Program-made: the position numbers and the translations under genes
Shown here: positions 24,086-33,947 of the stretch, in pieces
How the letters are laid out: each line of letters opens with the position of its first letter
Position numbering within the stretch: position 1 is the stretch's first letter
The notes under the pieces: generated by a model
Told to the model about the DNA's origin: nothing
Databases searched by the model: none
The model's input: only the letters and a program-made list of their open reading frames with translations
Assembly: GCA_030633305.1 (NCBI GenBank)
Contig: DAOVTB010000019.1
Location: forward strand, 1-36,380
DNA from: Candidatus Muiribacteriota bacterium
GTDB taxonomy: Bacteria > Muiribacteriota > DAOVTB01
Direction: 5' to 3'
Length of the DNA stretch: 36,380 nucleotides

Positions 24086-24708
24086 CAAATTCTTTCCTCC
24101 GTATGGATCTTAAAACTTCTAGTTAATATATCGTCAATCAATCCATAATCCTTAGCTTCCTGTGAAGACATAAAATTATCTCGATCTGTATCCTTTTCAA
24201 TAATTTTAATATCATTTCCAGTAACATCAGAAAGAATAGTATTTAAATTTTTCTTTAATCTTAAGATTTCATTAGCCTGGATCTCAATATCTGTCGCCTG
24301 ACCCTGTGCTCCACCTAGAGGTTGATGAATCATAATTCTGGAATTTGGAAGTGCATATCTCTTCCCTTTCTGACCAGCGGCAAGAAGAAAAGCTCCCATG
24401 CTGGCAGCCTGTCCAATACATATAGTAGTAACATCACATTTTATATACTGCATGGTGTCAAAAATAGCAAAACCTGAAGTAACAACTCCACCAGGAGAAT
24501 TGATGTACAAATGAATATCCTTATCAGGATCATCAGCTTCCAAAAAAAGCATCTGTGCAACAATCAAGCTGGCAACTATATCATCAATCTGAGTTCCAAG
24601 GAATATTATCCTGTCTTTTAAAAGTCTTGAAAATATATCATAAGAACGTTCACCACGATTGGTTTGTTCAACAACAATTGGTACCAGATTCATCAATTCT
24701 TTACTCAT
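24085..24708 (-). CDS. clpP: ATP-dependent Clp protease proteolytic subunit ClpP
   Basis: 207 aa serine peptidase. The catalytic triad is S103 (GQAASMGAF), H128 (IMIHQPLGG) and D177 (DTDRDNF), six residues offset from the E. coli enzyme as expected for a slightly longer N terminus. The handle region '[13 protein letters not shown]' and '[22 protein letters not shown]' are typical. It forms a tetradecamer with ClpX. The ATG has GGAGG 7 nt upstream. The gene is 27 nt downstream of tig and overlaps clpX. Confidence 0.98.
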   Translation of the reverse strand: MSKELMNLVPIVVEQTNRGERSYDIFSRLLKDRIIFLGTQIDDIVASLIVAQMLFLEADDPDKDIHLYINSPGGVVTSGFAIFDTMQYIKCDVTTICIGQAASMGAFLLAAGQKGKRYALPNSRIMIHQPLGGAQGQATDIEIQANEILRLKKNLNTILSDVTGNDIKIIEKDTDRDNFMSSQEAKDYGLIDDILTRSFKIHTEERI

Positions 24709-24735
24709 TTTGAAACCTCCTGTTAATTCTAAAAA

Positions 24736-26076
24736 TTATTCTTCTTCTGCTTCAACTTCCTCAATAACTTCTTCGGCAGGAAGTTCATCAACTTCCTCAA
24801 ATTTATTGTTTTTCATAAGAAATTCCAAAGTTTTTTGAAAATTCAGTACATCTTTAAGTCCTTTTTTGAAAAAAGGATTTTCTTCAAAAAATTTCTGCAT
24901 ATCTTCTGCTGTTTTTATATCCTGTTTTACTTTTTTAGTCTCTTCGAGTAATTCTTCCTCAGGAATTGAAAAACCTTCTTTTTCAAAAATTCTGTGTAAA
25001 AGAATCTCTACTTTTACATCATTTTCAGCCTGTGGTTTAAAAAATTCTCTGAATTTACTTTCAGTGATATTCATACGACCAAGATATGATTCCAGATTCA
25101 TATTCTGATATTTAAGGTTGTCTTCAAATTTATGAACGTTTTCCTGAACTTTTCTTTCAACCTGAAGAGGTGGCGCAGTAATCTCAGTTTTCTTAATAAG
25201 ATCTTCGATTACTCTGTTTTCTCTGTCTCTTCCAGCCTGTTCAGTTTTCTGCTTTTCAAGGTCTTCACGAGTAGTTTTATAAAGTTCTTCCTCAGATTCA
25301 ATTTTAAGACTTTTGCAGAGCTCTTCATCAAATTCTGGTTTATTTTTCTCTTTTATTGTATTCACAGTTACATCAAATTCAACTTCTTTTCCTGCAAAAT
25401 CTTTCTGCTGATAATCTTTTGGAAAATTTAACTTGATGACTTTATTATCTTCTTTTTTCATTCCGATAACCTGATCTTCAAAACCTTCTATAAAAGACTT
25501 GCTTCCGATTTCAAGCGGATAATTATCAGATGCTCCACCTTCAAATTCCTCACCATCAATCTTTCCAACAAACTTGATAAATACAAGATCTCCAGTTTTA
25601 ACTTCACGATCCTCAGTTACTTCTTCAATCTTTAAAAATTTCTCGAGTTTCTTATCAACTTCAGCCTGTACTTCGTCATCAGAAACATCAGCTTTAAGGA
25701 CCTTATATTCGTTTCCAGTATATTCTGGAAGTTCAAAATCCATAGATACTTCTATTTTAACTTTATATACCAGTGGCTGTCCTTCTTTAACTGTAATCTC
25801 TTCAAATTTTTCTGATAAAGGATTCAATTCATTTTCTGCCAGCGCGACTGCATAATCTTCTCCAACAAGCATTTCCTGAACTTCCTTGTTAATATAATCT
25901 GATCCAACACGATTCCTAATAACATTGTTTGGAACCTTTCCTCTTCTGAATCCAGGTATGGAGACATGTTTTCTCAATTCACTGTAAATTCCGTTAAAAG
26001 CTTTTTTGACCTTATCTACGGAAATCTCTCTTTCTAGTAAAACTGTTTTGTCATCGATTTTTGAATAATCTGGCAT
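24736..26076 (-). CDS. tig: Trigger factor
   Basis: 446 aa ribosome-associated chaperone with peptidyl-prolyl isomerase activity. The ribosome-docking signature GFRRGKVP (42-49) is intact. The FKBP-type PPIase domain spans about 160-246 ('GDLVFIKFVGKIDGEEFEGG' through 'FDVTVNTI'). The C-terminal helical arms end in a Glu-rich tail. GAGGTG precedes the ATG. Its upstream region is only 65 bp to the tRNA-Gly gene and contains that gene's terminator, so tig needs its own promoter or readthrough from the tRNA. The start of the downstream clpP is 27 nt away. Confidence 0.97.
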   Translation of the reverse strand: MPDYSKIDDKTVLLEREISVDKVKKAFNGIYSELRKHVSIPGFRRGKVPNNVIRNRVGSDYINKEVQEMLVGEDYAVALAENELNPLSEKFEEITVKEGQPLVYKVKIEVSMDFELPEYTGNEYKVLKADVSDDEVQAEVDKKLEKFLKIEEVTEDREVKTGDLVFIKFVGKIDGEEFEGGASDNYPLEIGSKSFIEGFEDQVIGMKKEDNKVIKLNFPKDYQQKDFAGKEVEFDVTVNTIKEKNKPEFDEELCKSLKIESEEELYKTTREDLEKQKTEQAGRDRENRVIEDLIKKTEITAPPLQVERKVQENVHKFEDNLKYQNMNLESYLGRMNITESKFREFFKPQAENDVKVEILLHRIFEKEGFSIPEEELLEETKKVKQDIKTAEDMQKFFEENPFFKKGLKDVLNFQKTLEFLMKNNKFEEVDELPAEEVIEEVEAEEE

Positions 26077-26113
26077 ATTAGCGCACCTCGTGAAAAAATT
26101 TTCGGTATAGTAA

Positions 26114-26139
26114 AAAAACCTCGAAACATCGAGGTTTTT
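26114..26139 (-). terminator. Rho-independent terminator after tRNA-Gly
   Basis: An 11-bp stem AAAAACCTCGA (26114-26124) and TCGAGGTTTTT (26129-26139) with a 4-nt loop. Read on the minus strand it has a run of T immediately after the stem and lies 2 nt downstream of the tRNA 3' end. Confidence 0.8.
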
Positions 26140-26141
26140 AA

Positions 26142-26217
26142 TGGAGCGGGAAACCGGACTCGAACCGGCGACCCTTAGCTTGGCAAGCTAATGCTCTACC
26201 AACTGAGCTATTCCCGC
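26142..26217 (-). tRNA. tRNA-Gly (GCC)
   Basis: 76 nt with CCA encoded (26142-26144 as TGG on the plus strand). The acceptor stem GCGGGAA pairs with TTCCCGC. The D-arm is 'TAGCTCAGTTGGTAGAGCA', the anticodon stem TTAGC/GCTAA encloses loop TTGCCAA with anticodon GCC, and the T-loop is GGTTCGAACC. A consensus promoter lies upstream and a terminator downstream. Confidence 0.97.
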
Positions 26218-26227
26218 AAGTATGAAT

Positions 26228-26256
26228 AAAATATCATAAGTCTTTTTAATTGTCAA
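26228..26256 (-). promoter_or_regulatory. Promoter of tRNA-Gly
   Basis: On the minus strand TTGACA (26251-26256), a 17-nt spacer and TATTTT (26228-26233), with the tRNA 5' end 11 nt downstream. It is the best -35 match noticed in the window. Confidence 0.75.
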
Positions 26257-26272
26257 CTTTTTTTGAAATAAA

Positions 26273-27535
26273 TTATGTTTTAGATTTCCTATACCACTTC
26301 CTTGGCTTTTTATTTTCATCAGACTTTGGTTTTGAATGAGAAGGATGAGCTGGCTTTCCTTTTCCTCTCTGCTGCCTCGGAGATTTCACAGGGTTATGGT
26401 CTATCAATGGGAAAGGATGATTATCAATAATTGTAACTTTTTTAGTTATCAATTTCTCTATATCTCGTAAATATGCTTTTTCTTCTGCATCACAAAATGA
26501 AATCGCTGTTCCCTTCGCTCCTGCCCTTCCAGTTCTTCCAATACGATGAACATATGTCTCAGAAATATTGGGCATATCATAATTAATTACAAACTCTAAA
26601 TCATCAACATCAATTCCACGCGCAGCAATATCTGTAGCTACTAATACTCGTGTTGTCTGAGCCTTGAAATTTTTCAATGCACGCTGTCTTGCATTTTGAG
26701 TTTTGTTACCATGGATGGCTTCTGCTTTGATATTATCCCGGACTAGGATTTTCACAACTCTGTTTGCGCGATGTTTCGTACGAGTAAATACCAATACTGT
26801 TTTTATCTTATTATCTTTTAAAAGCTCCAGCAGTAAATTATTTTTATTTCCCCTGTCTACAAAATAAACATATTGTTTAATGATGTCTACAGTTGGTGCT
26901 TCTGGAGTTATCGATACCTTTTCAGGATTATGGACTATTGTACTTGCAAGTTTGATAATTTCAGGTGGCAATGTGGCAGAGAAAAAAAGTGATTGCCTCT
27001 TTTTAGGAAGTACCTTTAACATCTTTTTTACATCATGAATAAAACCCATATCCAACATTCTATCTGCTTCATCCAGAACAAATATTTCCACATCACGTAA
27101 AGTCAAGAATCCCTGATTCATGAGATCCAGTAACCGTCCCGGAGTTGCAACTACAATGTCTACACCTCGACGTAATGCCTTTGTTTGAGGATTTTGATTA
27201 ACTCCCCCAAAAATTACAGTACTGGTTAATCCCGTATGTCTTCCGTAAGCATCAAAACTTTCCCCGATTTGAATTGCAAGCTCCCGAGTTGGCGTAACAA
27301 TCAAACTCCTTATCTTTCTTTTTTTACTGAAAGTTTTGTTTGCCTTTAATAATTGTAGAATCGGAATTGCAAAAGCAGCAGTTTTCCCTGTCCCCGTCTG
27401 TGCGCATCCTAATAAGTCCAAACCTTTTAAAACAATTGGAATTGATTTAACCTGTATTGGAGTTGGAATAGTATAGCCCTCTTCTTTTACAGCTTTTAAA
27501 ATAGGCTCTATTATATTTAATGATTGAAATTGCAT
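26273..27535 (-). CDS. rhlE: DEAD-box RNA helicase, RhlE group
   Basis: 420 aa ATP-dependent RNA helicase. The motifs are in order: Q motif 'GYTIPTPIQ', Walker A AQTGTGKT (45-52), PTREL (82-86), TPGRLLDL (about 131-138), DEAD (155-158), SAT (186-188) and '[10 protein letters not shown]' in domain 2. The short basic C-terminal tail (about 375-420, [21 protein letters not shown]) is typical of RhlE-type helicases, which act in RNA remodelling, ribosome maturation and cold response. The ribosome binding site is weak (AAGGAAG at longer than usual spacing). It is 62 nt downstream of the beta-barrel-like gene on the same strand. Confidence 0.93.
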   Translation of the reverse strand: MQFQSLNIIEPILKAVKEEGYTIPTPIQVKSIPIVLKGLDLLGCAQTGTGKTAAFAIPILQLLKANKTFSKKRKIRSLIVTPTRELAIQIGESFDAYGRHTGLTSTVIFGGVNQNPQTKALRRGVDIVVATPGRLLDLMNQGFLTLRDVEIFVLDEADRMLDMGFIHDVKKMLKVLPKKRQSLFFSATLPPEIIKLASTIVHNPEKVSITPEAPTVDIIKQYVYFVDRGNKNNLLLELLKDNKIKTVLVFTRTKHRANRVVKILVRDNIKAEAIHGNKTQNARQRALKNFKAQTTRVLVATDIAARGIDVDDLEFVINYDMPNISETYVHRIGRTGRAGAKGTAISFCDAEEKAYLRDIEKLITKKVTIIDNHPFPLIDHNPVKSPRQQRGKGKPAHPSHSKPKSDENKKPRKWYRKSKT

Positions 27536-27597
27536 AATTATATTTTACTTCCTTTTATTAAGTGCATATAAATAACATAATATGGAGTATAAGTCTA

Positions 27598-28275
27598 CTA
27601 AAACCGTTTAATCATTGGGCGCAAACTGAAAGAAAAACCACTTCTCAACTTAAATTCTGTACCAGCAGTCCCTAAGTTTGTACCATAATCATACCCTTCA
27701 CAATAAGAGTACGATACTTTCAAAAAAACAGGAATTTTCCATCTCTTTTTTCCCCATCGAAATGAAAAACGCAGAATTCTCCGTGCCAGAGAAATATTAG
27801 CCGATGGAACAACCCGTTCAACTGCACTTCCTCCTTGAAGAATAAGGTAGCTTTCCAATTCCCTGTCCGGACGAAAATGATGTAAAGCAAGTCCAACATC
27901 ATAAATCCAGCGATCAGTGATTCGCCTGGTAAAAGTCATAGTCGTCACACTATAATCCAACCTTTCACCCTGGTCTGGAAACTCAAACTTCAAGGGAAGA
28001 TACTGAATCGTTCCAGATAAAGTCCGATCACGAGAGATATTATGCTTGATAACCAGTTTGGGACCTATAGAAAATTGAAATCCATTTCTCGGCATACGCA
28101 CTGTGAAAGCAGGTCTAAACCTCGTTGATGGCACAAACTGTTCAGGCGAAATTTCTGATATAACATTAGATTCGTCTGTCAATGATGTTTCAGCAAATAG
28201 ACTGACAGAACCAGTATGAAGAAAAATAACCAATATGATACTGATCAATGCAGACCTATATATAAATTTATTCAA
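27598..28275 (-). CDS. Secreted beta-barrel-like protein of unknown function
   Basis: 225 aa from TTG 28275, chosen because AAGGAG (28282-28287) stands 6-7 nt upstream. The longer frame up to 28311 has no ribosome binding site. A hydrophobic N-terminal segment (SALISIILVIFLHTGSVSLFA) is a likely signal peptide. The rest alternates short amphipathic strands rich in R, F, Y ('TVRMPRNGFQFSIGPKLVIKHNISRDRTLSGTIQYLPLKFEF', 'TMTFTRRITDRWIYDVGLALHHF', 'SANISLARRILRFSFRWGKKRW'), the pattern of outer-membrane beta-barrels. It ends in an aromatic residue plus a short tail (KRF), as many such proteins do. No family was recognised. Confidence 0.7.
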   Translation of the reverse strand: MNKFIYRSALISIILVIFLHTGSVSLFAETSLTDESNVISEISPEQFVPSTRFRPAFTVRMPRNGFQFSIGPKLVIKHNISRDRTLSGTIQYLPLKFEFPDQGERLDYSVTTMTFTRRITDRWIYDVGLALHHFRPDRELESYLILQGGSAVERVVPSANISLARRILRFSFRWGKKRWKIPVFLKVSYSYCEGYDYGTNLGTAGTEFKLRSGFSFSLRPMIKRF

Positions 28276-28332
28276 AATCAACTCCTTGTAAACCTTTAGT
28301 AAAAAACTCACATTTTATCTTATTTCAGTTAA

Positions 28333-30432
28333 TTAGCGGCGTTCTATCACTACCCACATCTTACCAACTTCCGCCTTTTGCTCCAAACATTTTTTCAGGT
28401 ATCCATAAAATTGCTTTGGATAATTCAGTTTGTTCTGTTCATAATTATCAGTAACCATGATCTTCTGCCCTTTTTGAACAAATTTAACAGAATACTTAAG
28501 ACCGGACTTTGAAAATTCAGAACTTTTTGGAAGATAATTAACCTTGAACGCTTTATCAATATTGATTTCAATATCATTATGTTCCAGGCTAACATTATTC
28601 AAACGGATATCAAAATGTCTTTCTTTAACTGATTTCCCTACAGAGGATGCACTATATCCTGAAAATGATGGGATTCTGAAAACAAGAATCTTTTTTCCAC
28701 CTTTAATGCAGTAATCATTCAATTTATATTCAATATCATATCCGGTATTGAGCCGATCAAGTTTATCATAATTTATCAACTTGTATTTTATCAATTCACT
28801 TTTCTGATGAATACCTGAAACAATTTTTTCAAATTTTTTCTTCAATTCTTCCTCATTATAATCTTTCCATCCACGGATATAATCAGCATACATTCCAGTA
28901 GTCATATTACTTTCTATAATATGAAGTGCGCCATCGGGAAGTACATTAATTTTTAGCTTTGTTTTCCAGGAATCCCTATTAACAGAATTCAATGGTATTT
29001 TAACAAATTTATCCTTTAGACTCTGATCCAATGCAATCCCTTCAGTCCACTGTAGAGACGGGATTATTTCACCAAGAGCAACCGTATCATAAAGGCAATC
29101 CACAAAAAGCTTCTGCCCATTAAGTCTTATCAGCAATACAGGCCGGCCAATCTGATTAATATTGGGAACTTCTTTTACAAGGTCACCTTTAAACTTCGAT
29201 TTCATTAAACAAAATCTTACATTCACACCAAGATCTTTTAGAATAGAATAAAATAGAAAAGTTTTATCAATCGAATTTGCAAGACCATTTTTCAAAATTT
29301 CATCTGGAAACTTTGGTTCAAATTTATACATAAGTGGACTTACACCAACATAACGAATTTCCTTAACAACAAATTCATATGCTTTATAAATTTTTTCTTT
29401 AATAGTCTTACAATTTTTTAAGACCTCTTTCATTTTTTTCTGAAGTTCAGTTCTCTTAGTGTTTTTCCTGCCCAATAATCTTGCAAACTCATTATGAATA
29501 GTATCCCATTTTTCTGAAATACTGACCATCAGATATGGAAACATCTTATTCCTTAGCGGCATATACGATTCCGATTCTGTCTCTGGTAAATTCTTTCGAC
29601 TAAAAGAATATATTACATCTTCATCAGTTTCTGTTTTAATACATTTTACTTTATCCTCAAAATTCCTTTTAAATATCGACAGTCTCATTCCTTTTGGAAC
29701 TTTTACACTTACTCTTTTCTCCAATACTGGTTCGCGAAAGCGGAAAAGCGCTTCAAATTCAAACGGATTCAATATATCTTGTGGCATATAAGATTTCATT
29801 CGAGTTTTTATTTCCAGAATAGAACCAATCTCTGCTTTTTTCATTGCAAACTTAATCTTCATGTATTTATCATATTGGGGAATTGAAGAATAAACTGATC
29901 CCTTTTTGACTGAGGAATCATCCAGATAATACACCTTTCCATCGACAGCAATTGATCTTGCAGTTACAATTTCTGCAGTTTCTCGATCAGGATTATAATA
30001 AATACTTCGGTTAGAAACACTTTTGCCCCGTTCTTTTAGAATTTTAATAATGCTGTGATACTCAGCCGACCATGTCAAGTCAGGATTTACAACATATTTA
30101 GTGTCACTTAGAAGTGTAATGTAACCAGAATTAGGATATTTTTTTATGAAATCATCAGAATCTTTATAAAGTTTTTTAATAAATTCATCTTTGATGGAAT
30201 CAATCGTTTTCTGAGAAGTATCACCTTTTTTATGGTGAAAAATAACTTTAAGTACAGCATTTCGCAAAAATTCATGCGATTTACCGCTTTCATCCTTCAA
30301 AAAAACTTTTGAATCTGATATCTGATTTACTTGCCCAATATGTTCACTAGCATTTTTAAGGATCACCATATCAGCATTTAATATACAGGAAAGGAATATA
30401 AGTGTCAGAAGTAAAATACTGTATTTTTTCAT
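28333..30432 (-). CDS. DUF3857 / transglutaminase-like secreted protein, probably inactive
   Basis: 699 aa. It has a signal peptide (about 1-20), a DUF3857-type N-terminal region (about 100-300) and a transglutaminase-like region (about 320-460), followed by a DUF3858-like beta tail. Compared with its upstream paralogue, the catalytic cysteine position reads NSIDK (S387 instead of Cys) and the histidine segment is lost ('NINQIGRPVLLIRLNG'). The aspartate is kept (D445 in VDC). It is therefore probably catalytically dead and structural or binding. Its ATG overlaps the TAA of the paralogue by one base (TAATG), so they are co-translated. It acts in the periplasm or on the outer membrane, with an unknown partner. 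Confidence 0.8.
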   Translation of the reverse strand: MKKYSILLLTLIFLSCILNADMVILKNASEHIGQVNQISDSKVFLKDESGKSHEFLRNAVLKVIFHHKKGDTSQKTIDSIKDEFIKKLYKDSDDFIKKYPNSGYITLLSDTKYVVNPDLTWSAEYHSIIKILKERGKSVSNRSIYYNPDRETAEIVTARSIAVDGKVYYLDDSSVKKGSVYSSIPQYDKYMKIKFAMKKAEIGSILEIKTRMKSYMPQDILNPFEFEALFRFREPVLEKRVSVKVPKGMRLSIFKRNFEDKVKCIKTETDEDVIYSFSRKNLPETESESYMPLRNKMFPYLMVSISEKWDTIHNEFARLLGRKNTKRTELQKKMKEVLKNCKTIKEKIYKAYEFVVKEIRYVGVSPLMYKFEPKFPDEILKNGLANSIDKTFLFYSILKDLGVNVRFCLMKSKFKGDLVKEVPNINQIGRPVLLIRLNGQKLFVDCLYDTVALGEIIPSLQWTEGIALDQSLKDKFVKIPLNSVNRDSWKTKLKINVLPDGALHIIESNMTTGMYADYIRGWKDYNEEELKKKFEKIVSGIHQKSELIKYKLINYDKLDRLNTGYDIEYKLNDYCIKGGKKILVFRIPSFSGYSASSVGKSVKERHFDIRLNNVSLEHNDIEINIDKAFKVNYLPKSSEFSKSGLKYSVKFVQKGQKIMVTDNYEQNKLNYPKQFYGYLKKCLEQKAEVGKMWVVIERR

Positions 30433-32522
30433 TATTTTGCCTCCTTTTTCTCAAGAAAAATCTGTTCATCACTATACCTTGAAACCGCCTGCAAAGCTTT
30501 TCTGAATTTTTTATAATCTTTCACCGCAATGATCCTTTTAATAAATTTCAGTTCATCTTCAAAATAAATCTGGTTTTCAAAACTTATATAACTAGCATAA
30601 TAAGAGATATACTTATTTTTTATCTCAATTTTCCGTGGTAGATATTTAATTTTAAAACCAGGCGGAAGGTCAATTATAGTCCTCCGTCTCTGACAATCAG
30701 ATGAATCAAAATGCAGATCATACTTTCGCTCTGGTAATGAGACCGAGGAAAAGGATCTTGAAAATCCAGGAATTTTGAATATCATAAGATTTCCTGCTAT
30801 TTTCCCATATCCATTTAATTTATATTTTGCACTGTAAGAAAAGGGAACACTTAAATCAAGTGGTTTTGTAAATTTAAAATCCAATACCTCAGCACCTGGA
30901 TTTATAGAATTAACTGATCTTTGAAAAACTCTCTTTCTTTCACTTTCCTTAACAGACTGCCAGAAACTTCTGGAATAAGCTTCCTGAGGTCCGGTAAATT
31001 CATTCTGATAAGTTACAACAGTATTACCAGAGTTATCCACTTGCATTCTTTTAACCTGTGTATACATATTATCAACAGGTGGTGGAATATCAATTTTTTC
31101 AAATTTTCCCATTATTTCATTAGATGCCCAGATTCCATGATCATCTGGCCTGAAATATGGATATCTATATGTAGTCGCAGTACAATCAAGATAAAATCGC
31201 TTCCCATCCAGATAAACTTCGCTTATTGCATGATTTGCATCAAAAATCGGAATTTCAATATCCATATTACCTGAGCTGTTTGTAACTACTCCTACTGGAT
31301 AAGCTTCAACTCCGATTACTTTCATCATAGTTGCAAATAAAATTGATTTATCAATACAATCTCCATATCTGTTTTTTAGCGTATGTCCTGCAGGATGACC
31401 TGCCCAGCCAGACGAAAAGCTTGATTTAATAGAGATATACCTGATTTCCTGCTGACAGAAATAATAAATATTTGCTATTTTTTCTTCAACACTTTTAGCT
31501 TTTTCAGTCAATTCCTTTACTTTTTTACGTATTTCAGGAACAATCTTTATGTTTTTCTTCAGCATTTTTCTGGAAAATTTATTCAGATAATCCCAGTTTT
31601 TAAACGGAGAACATTTGATCACTGGTGCAATCTGATTGTATGGAGGCATAAACGGTTCGCTTACAATCATCGGAACATCTTTTAATTCCCAGATATATTC
31701 CTTGTATCCCTTTTTTTCCCTGATTAAAGGTTTTTCTTTCCCTTTTCCCATTCGCCTTGAAATATAATACATTTCCTTATCTGCTGGAAAACTCACTGTT
31801 ATCTTACTCTTCTTTACTGGAACAAAATCTCTGAAGTAATAACTTGCTGAAAAAATATTCTTATCCATCGGATTAAATGTATTTGATTCCATTATGTATT
31901 CAACTATCGAATCATTCCCCACACCTGGTATTATAGCTGACATTGTCTTGTACTTACTGAAAAACTGGCTTGCGCCAGCGGGGTCAGAGATCTTAATATC
32001 TTTATGTACAAGATATTTCACTATTTTCCCATTTGAAGAAATTGATCTTGCAAGAATAATTTTAATCTTTTTCCTGTCTTCATCAAATCCCCAGCCAATC
32101 TTTCCCCAAGAACGTCCAGCTTCTTTCAGGATTCTCCCAATGAAATGGTAACGATATGTCCTGGTTCCATTCCGTTTCCAAACAAATTTACCTTCATCAA
32201 GAATAACAATTCCTTTTATTCCTGAAGTTTTCAACTTTTCCGACTGCTTAACCATGCCAAGGATTTCTTTTACACTGAATGGCTCTTCGAACTTAACCTT
32301 TTTATCTTTATCAATATTTTTTTCAGTAACTTGTTTCACAAAAGAAACTTCGCTGAGTTTTTTTCGATCAACCATTTTGCTGTCTATAAAACATTTTCCA
32401 TCTTTAATAATCAGTTTACCCTGTATGTATGAATCATCATTCATTTTAATCTTTTCCCCAAATCCAGGGACAAAAATGAACAGACAAAAGGCAATAACTA
32501 AAACAAGATTTTTTACTTTCAT
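30432..32522 (-). CDS. DUF3857 / transglutaminase-like secreted protein, intact triad
   Basis: 696 aa with a signal peptide (about 1-22), DUF3857-type region (about 80-300) and transglutaminase-like domain (about 330-460). The Cys-His-Asp triad is complete: C389 in NRYGDCIDKS, H431 in DANHAISEVYLDG, and D446 in LDCTAT. A C-terminal beta domain follows. The 'GDC' motif preceded by 'LKNRYG' is the usual transglutaminase/cysteine-peptidase form. It is an exported enzyme-like protein of unknown substrate, possibly cross-linking or cleaving envelope proteins or peptides. It lies upstream of the Cys-less paralogue in the same operon. Confidence 0.85.
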   Translation of the reverse strand: MKVKNLVLVIAFCLFIFVPGFGEKIKMNDDSYIQGKLIIKDGKCFIDSKMVDRKKLSEVSFVKQVTEKNIDKDKKVKFEEPFSVKEILGMVKQSEKLKTSGIKGIVILDEGKFVWKRNGTRTYRYHFIGRILKEAGRSWGKIGWGFDEDRKKIKIILARSISSNGKIVKYLVHKDIKISDPAGASQFFSKYKTMSAIIPGVGNDSIVEYIMESNTFNPMDKNIFSASYYFRDFVPVKKSKITVSFPADKEMYYISRRMGKGKEKPLIREKKGYKEYIWELKDVPMIVSEPFMPPYNQIAPVIKCSPFKNWDYLNKFSRKMLKKNIKIVPEIRKKVKELTEKAKSVEEKIANIYYFCQQEIRYISIKSSFSSGWAGHPAGHTLKNRYGDCIDKSILFATMMKVIGVEAYPVGVVTNSSGNMDIEIPIFDANHAISEVYLDGKRFYLDCTATTYRYPYFRPDDHGIWASNEIMGKFEKIDIPPPVDNMYTQVKRMQVDNSGNTVVTYQNEFTGPQEAYSRSFWQSVKESERKRVFQRSVNSINPGAEVLDFKFTKPLDLSVPFSYSAKYKLNGYGKIAGNLMIFKIPGFSRSFSSVSLPERKYDLHFDSSDCQRRRTIIDLPPGFKIKYLPRKIEIKNKYISYYASYISFENQIYFEDELKFIKRIIAVKDYKKFRKALQAVSRYSDEQIFLEKKEAK

Positions 32523-32582
32523 TTCAAGACCTCCATTAGTATCAAATATATATTTATTAAGGGTATTTTGAGATTAGAATAA

Positions 32583-32849
32583 TCAGTCTGAATCCTTCCA
32601 GTTCCACCAATGTAACAGTTCTGGATCATGTTCTTCATTAGATGCATAATAAACAGCATATCTTAAAATATACAACATAACACGATCAACTTTTTCTTTA
32701 TTCCTTCTACAAAGCAATAGATAAAGGTCATCGGGATCAACATCCTTGAGTTCAGAAATTTTTGTCTTACCAAGCTTTCTGAAATGATTTAAAGCTTCCG
32801 GATTAAGACCAGGAATAGCACTAATTTCCAGTTTTTCCTTATTCATCAT
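32583..32849 (-). CDS. Cdd1-type helix-hairpin-helix protein
   Basis: 88 aa. Three start codons cluster here (GTG 32852, ATG 32849, ATG 32846). AAGGA six bases before ATG 32849 favours that one. The sequence has an HhH-like 'ISAIPGLNPEALNHFRKLGKTKISELKDVDPDDLYLLLC', followed by 'DRVMLYILRYAVYYA' and the ending 'PELLHWWNWKDSD'. This is the pattern of Cdd1 (pathogenicity locus protein) family members. HhH motifs commonly bind DNA without sequence specificity, but a role is unproven for this family. It overlaps the end of the YwqK repeat gene by 11 bases. Confidence 0.78.
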   Translation of the reverse strand: MMNKEKLEISAIPGLNPEALNHFRKLGKTKISELKDVDPDDLYLLLCRRNKEKVDRVMLYILRYAVYYASNEEHDPELLHWWNWKDSD

Positions 32850-33885
32850 CACCTTTCCTTGTTTCTACCAGCAATCCGGCAAGATAAATATATTCAATCA
32901 GTAATCCACCATTTTCATCGAAAAAAATATATTTACCGTCCAGGCTTCCGGATTTAAAATGACATTCTTCTTTGATCTTTCCGTTTATATTGTATTCACT
33001 ATAAACACCTTCCAGTTCACCACGATGATAAACCCCAGAACAAAAAAGATTTCCGTTTTTATAATAGTTACTGTATTCTCCATCAAGCAAACCATTCCTG
33101 TATTTACATTTTAGTTCCAAATTTGAATTTTCATAATACTTTTCAGATAAGCCCGCAAGCACACCATTGGAAAAAAATGATTTTTCTCTGAGTTGTTTGT
33201 TTTCATAATAAGTCGTGTAATTACCAACAGGTTCTCCACGTTTATACTTTGAATCGATCTTGATTTCAGCATTTGAAAAATACTCACGGTATACATCCAT
33301 AAGTTCACCATTTTTATATTTCGCTTCAATCTTGATATTCCCATTTAGAAAATATTTATGATACATCCCATGAAGCTTGTTTTTTTGATATGAACACTCA
33401 AGCTTTAATTGGGAGCCAGAATAAAATTTAACTACTTTTCCGTGTAATTCTCCTAAACGGTAGATTGAAGATTCAATAATATTACCATCTGAATCAAATT
33501 CCTGATATATACCGTCAAGCGCCCCGTTGACATAAAAATGTTCACTCTTTTTTTTACCATCGGGAAAAAAAGCCAGGAATTCCCCGTTCAATACACCTTT
33601 TTCATATACGCAATCAACTTTTACATTCCCATTTTCATGGAACTGAACAACATTTTTTTCAAGCTTACCAGCGAAAAATGTACTTTGTTCCTTTACATTA
33701 CCGTTATTAAAATATTCTATGTAATCTCCATCAAGCATACCTTCGCTGAATCGGCTTTCAACTTTCAGATTACCGTCTTCATAGTATTCCCGATATTCTC
33801 CGTTCAGTACTTCATCACAATATTCCGCTTCCTGTTTTAAACGGCCATTATCATAAAAATCCTGATGCATTCCATCAAGTGTCAA
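32839..33885 (-). CDS. YwqK-type MORN-variant repeat protein
   Basis: 348 aa, TTG start behind GGAG (7-nt spacing). It is built of about 14 repeats of roughly 23 residues, with the core '[GA].Y.[EK][YF]Y.NG..K.E..Y..G.L.G', the MORN_2 pattern of YwqK-type proteins. It has no signal peptide or transmembrane segment. Such proteins are labelled antitoxin components in databases, but the repeat is widespread and a toxin partner is not seen here. Probably a binding scaffold. It is followed immediately by the Cdd1 gene with an 11-base overlap, suggesting they are co-translated. Confidence 0.85.
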   Translation of the reverse strand: MTLDGMHQDFYDNGRLKQEAEYCDEVLNGEYREYYEDGNLKVESRFSEGMLDGDYIEYFNNGNVKEQSTFFAGKLEKNVVQFHENGNVKVDCVYEKGVLNGEFLAFFPDGKKKSEHFYVNGALDGIYQEFDSDGNIIESSIYRLGELHGKVVKFYSGSQLKLECSYQKNKLHGMYHKYFLNGNIKIEAKYKNGELMDVYREYFSNAEIKIDSKYKRGEPVGNYTTYYENKQLREKSFFSNGVLAGLSEKYYENSNLELKCKYRNGLLDGEYSNYYKNGNLFCSGVYHRGELEGVYSEYNINGKIKEECHFKSGSLDGKYIFFDENGGLLIEYIYLAGLLVETRKGDDE

Positions 33886-33947
33886 TTTTTCTCTCCATTA
33901 ACTTTTTAATATAGTCATCATAAAACATCATAACTATACATGTCTAT

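Noticed and set aside
28333-30432. Lipoprotein call for the second DUF3857 protein (FLSC)
   Set aside because: The lipobox is atypical at the -3 position; a simple signal peptide explains the N terminus as well.
32839-33885. Toxin-antitoxin module call for the YwqK-like gene
   Set aside because: The label is from the repeat family; no toxin gene is adjacent.
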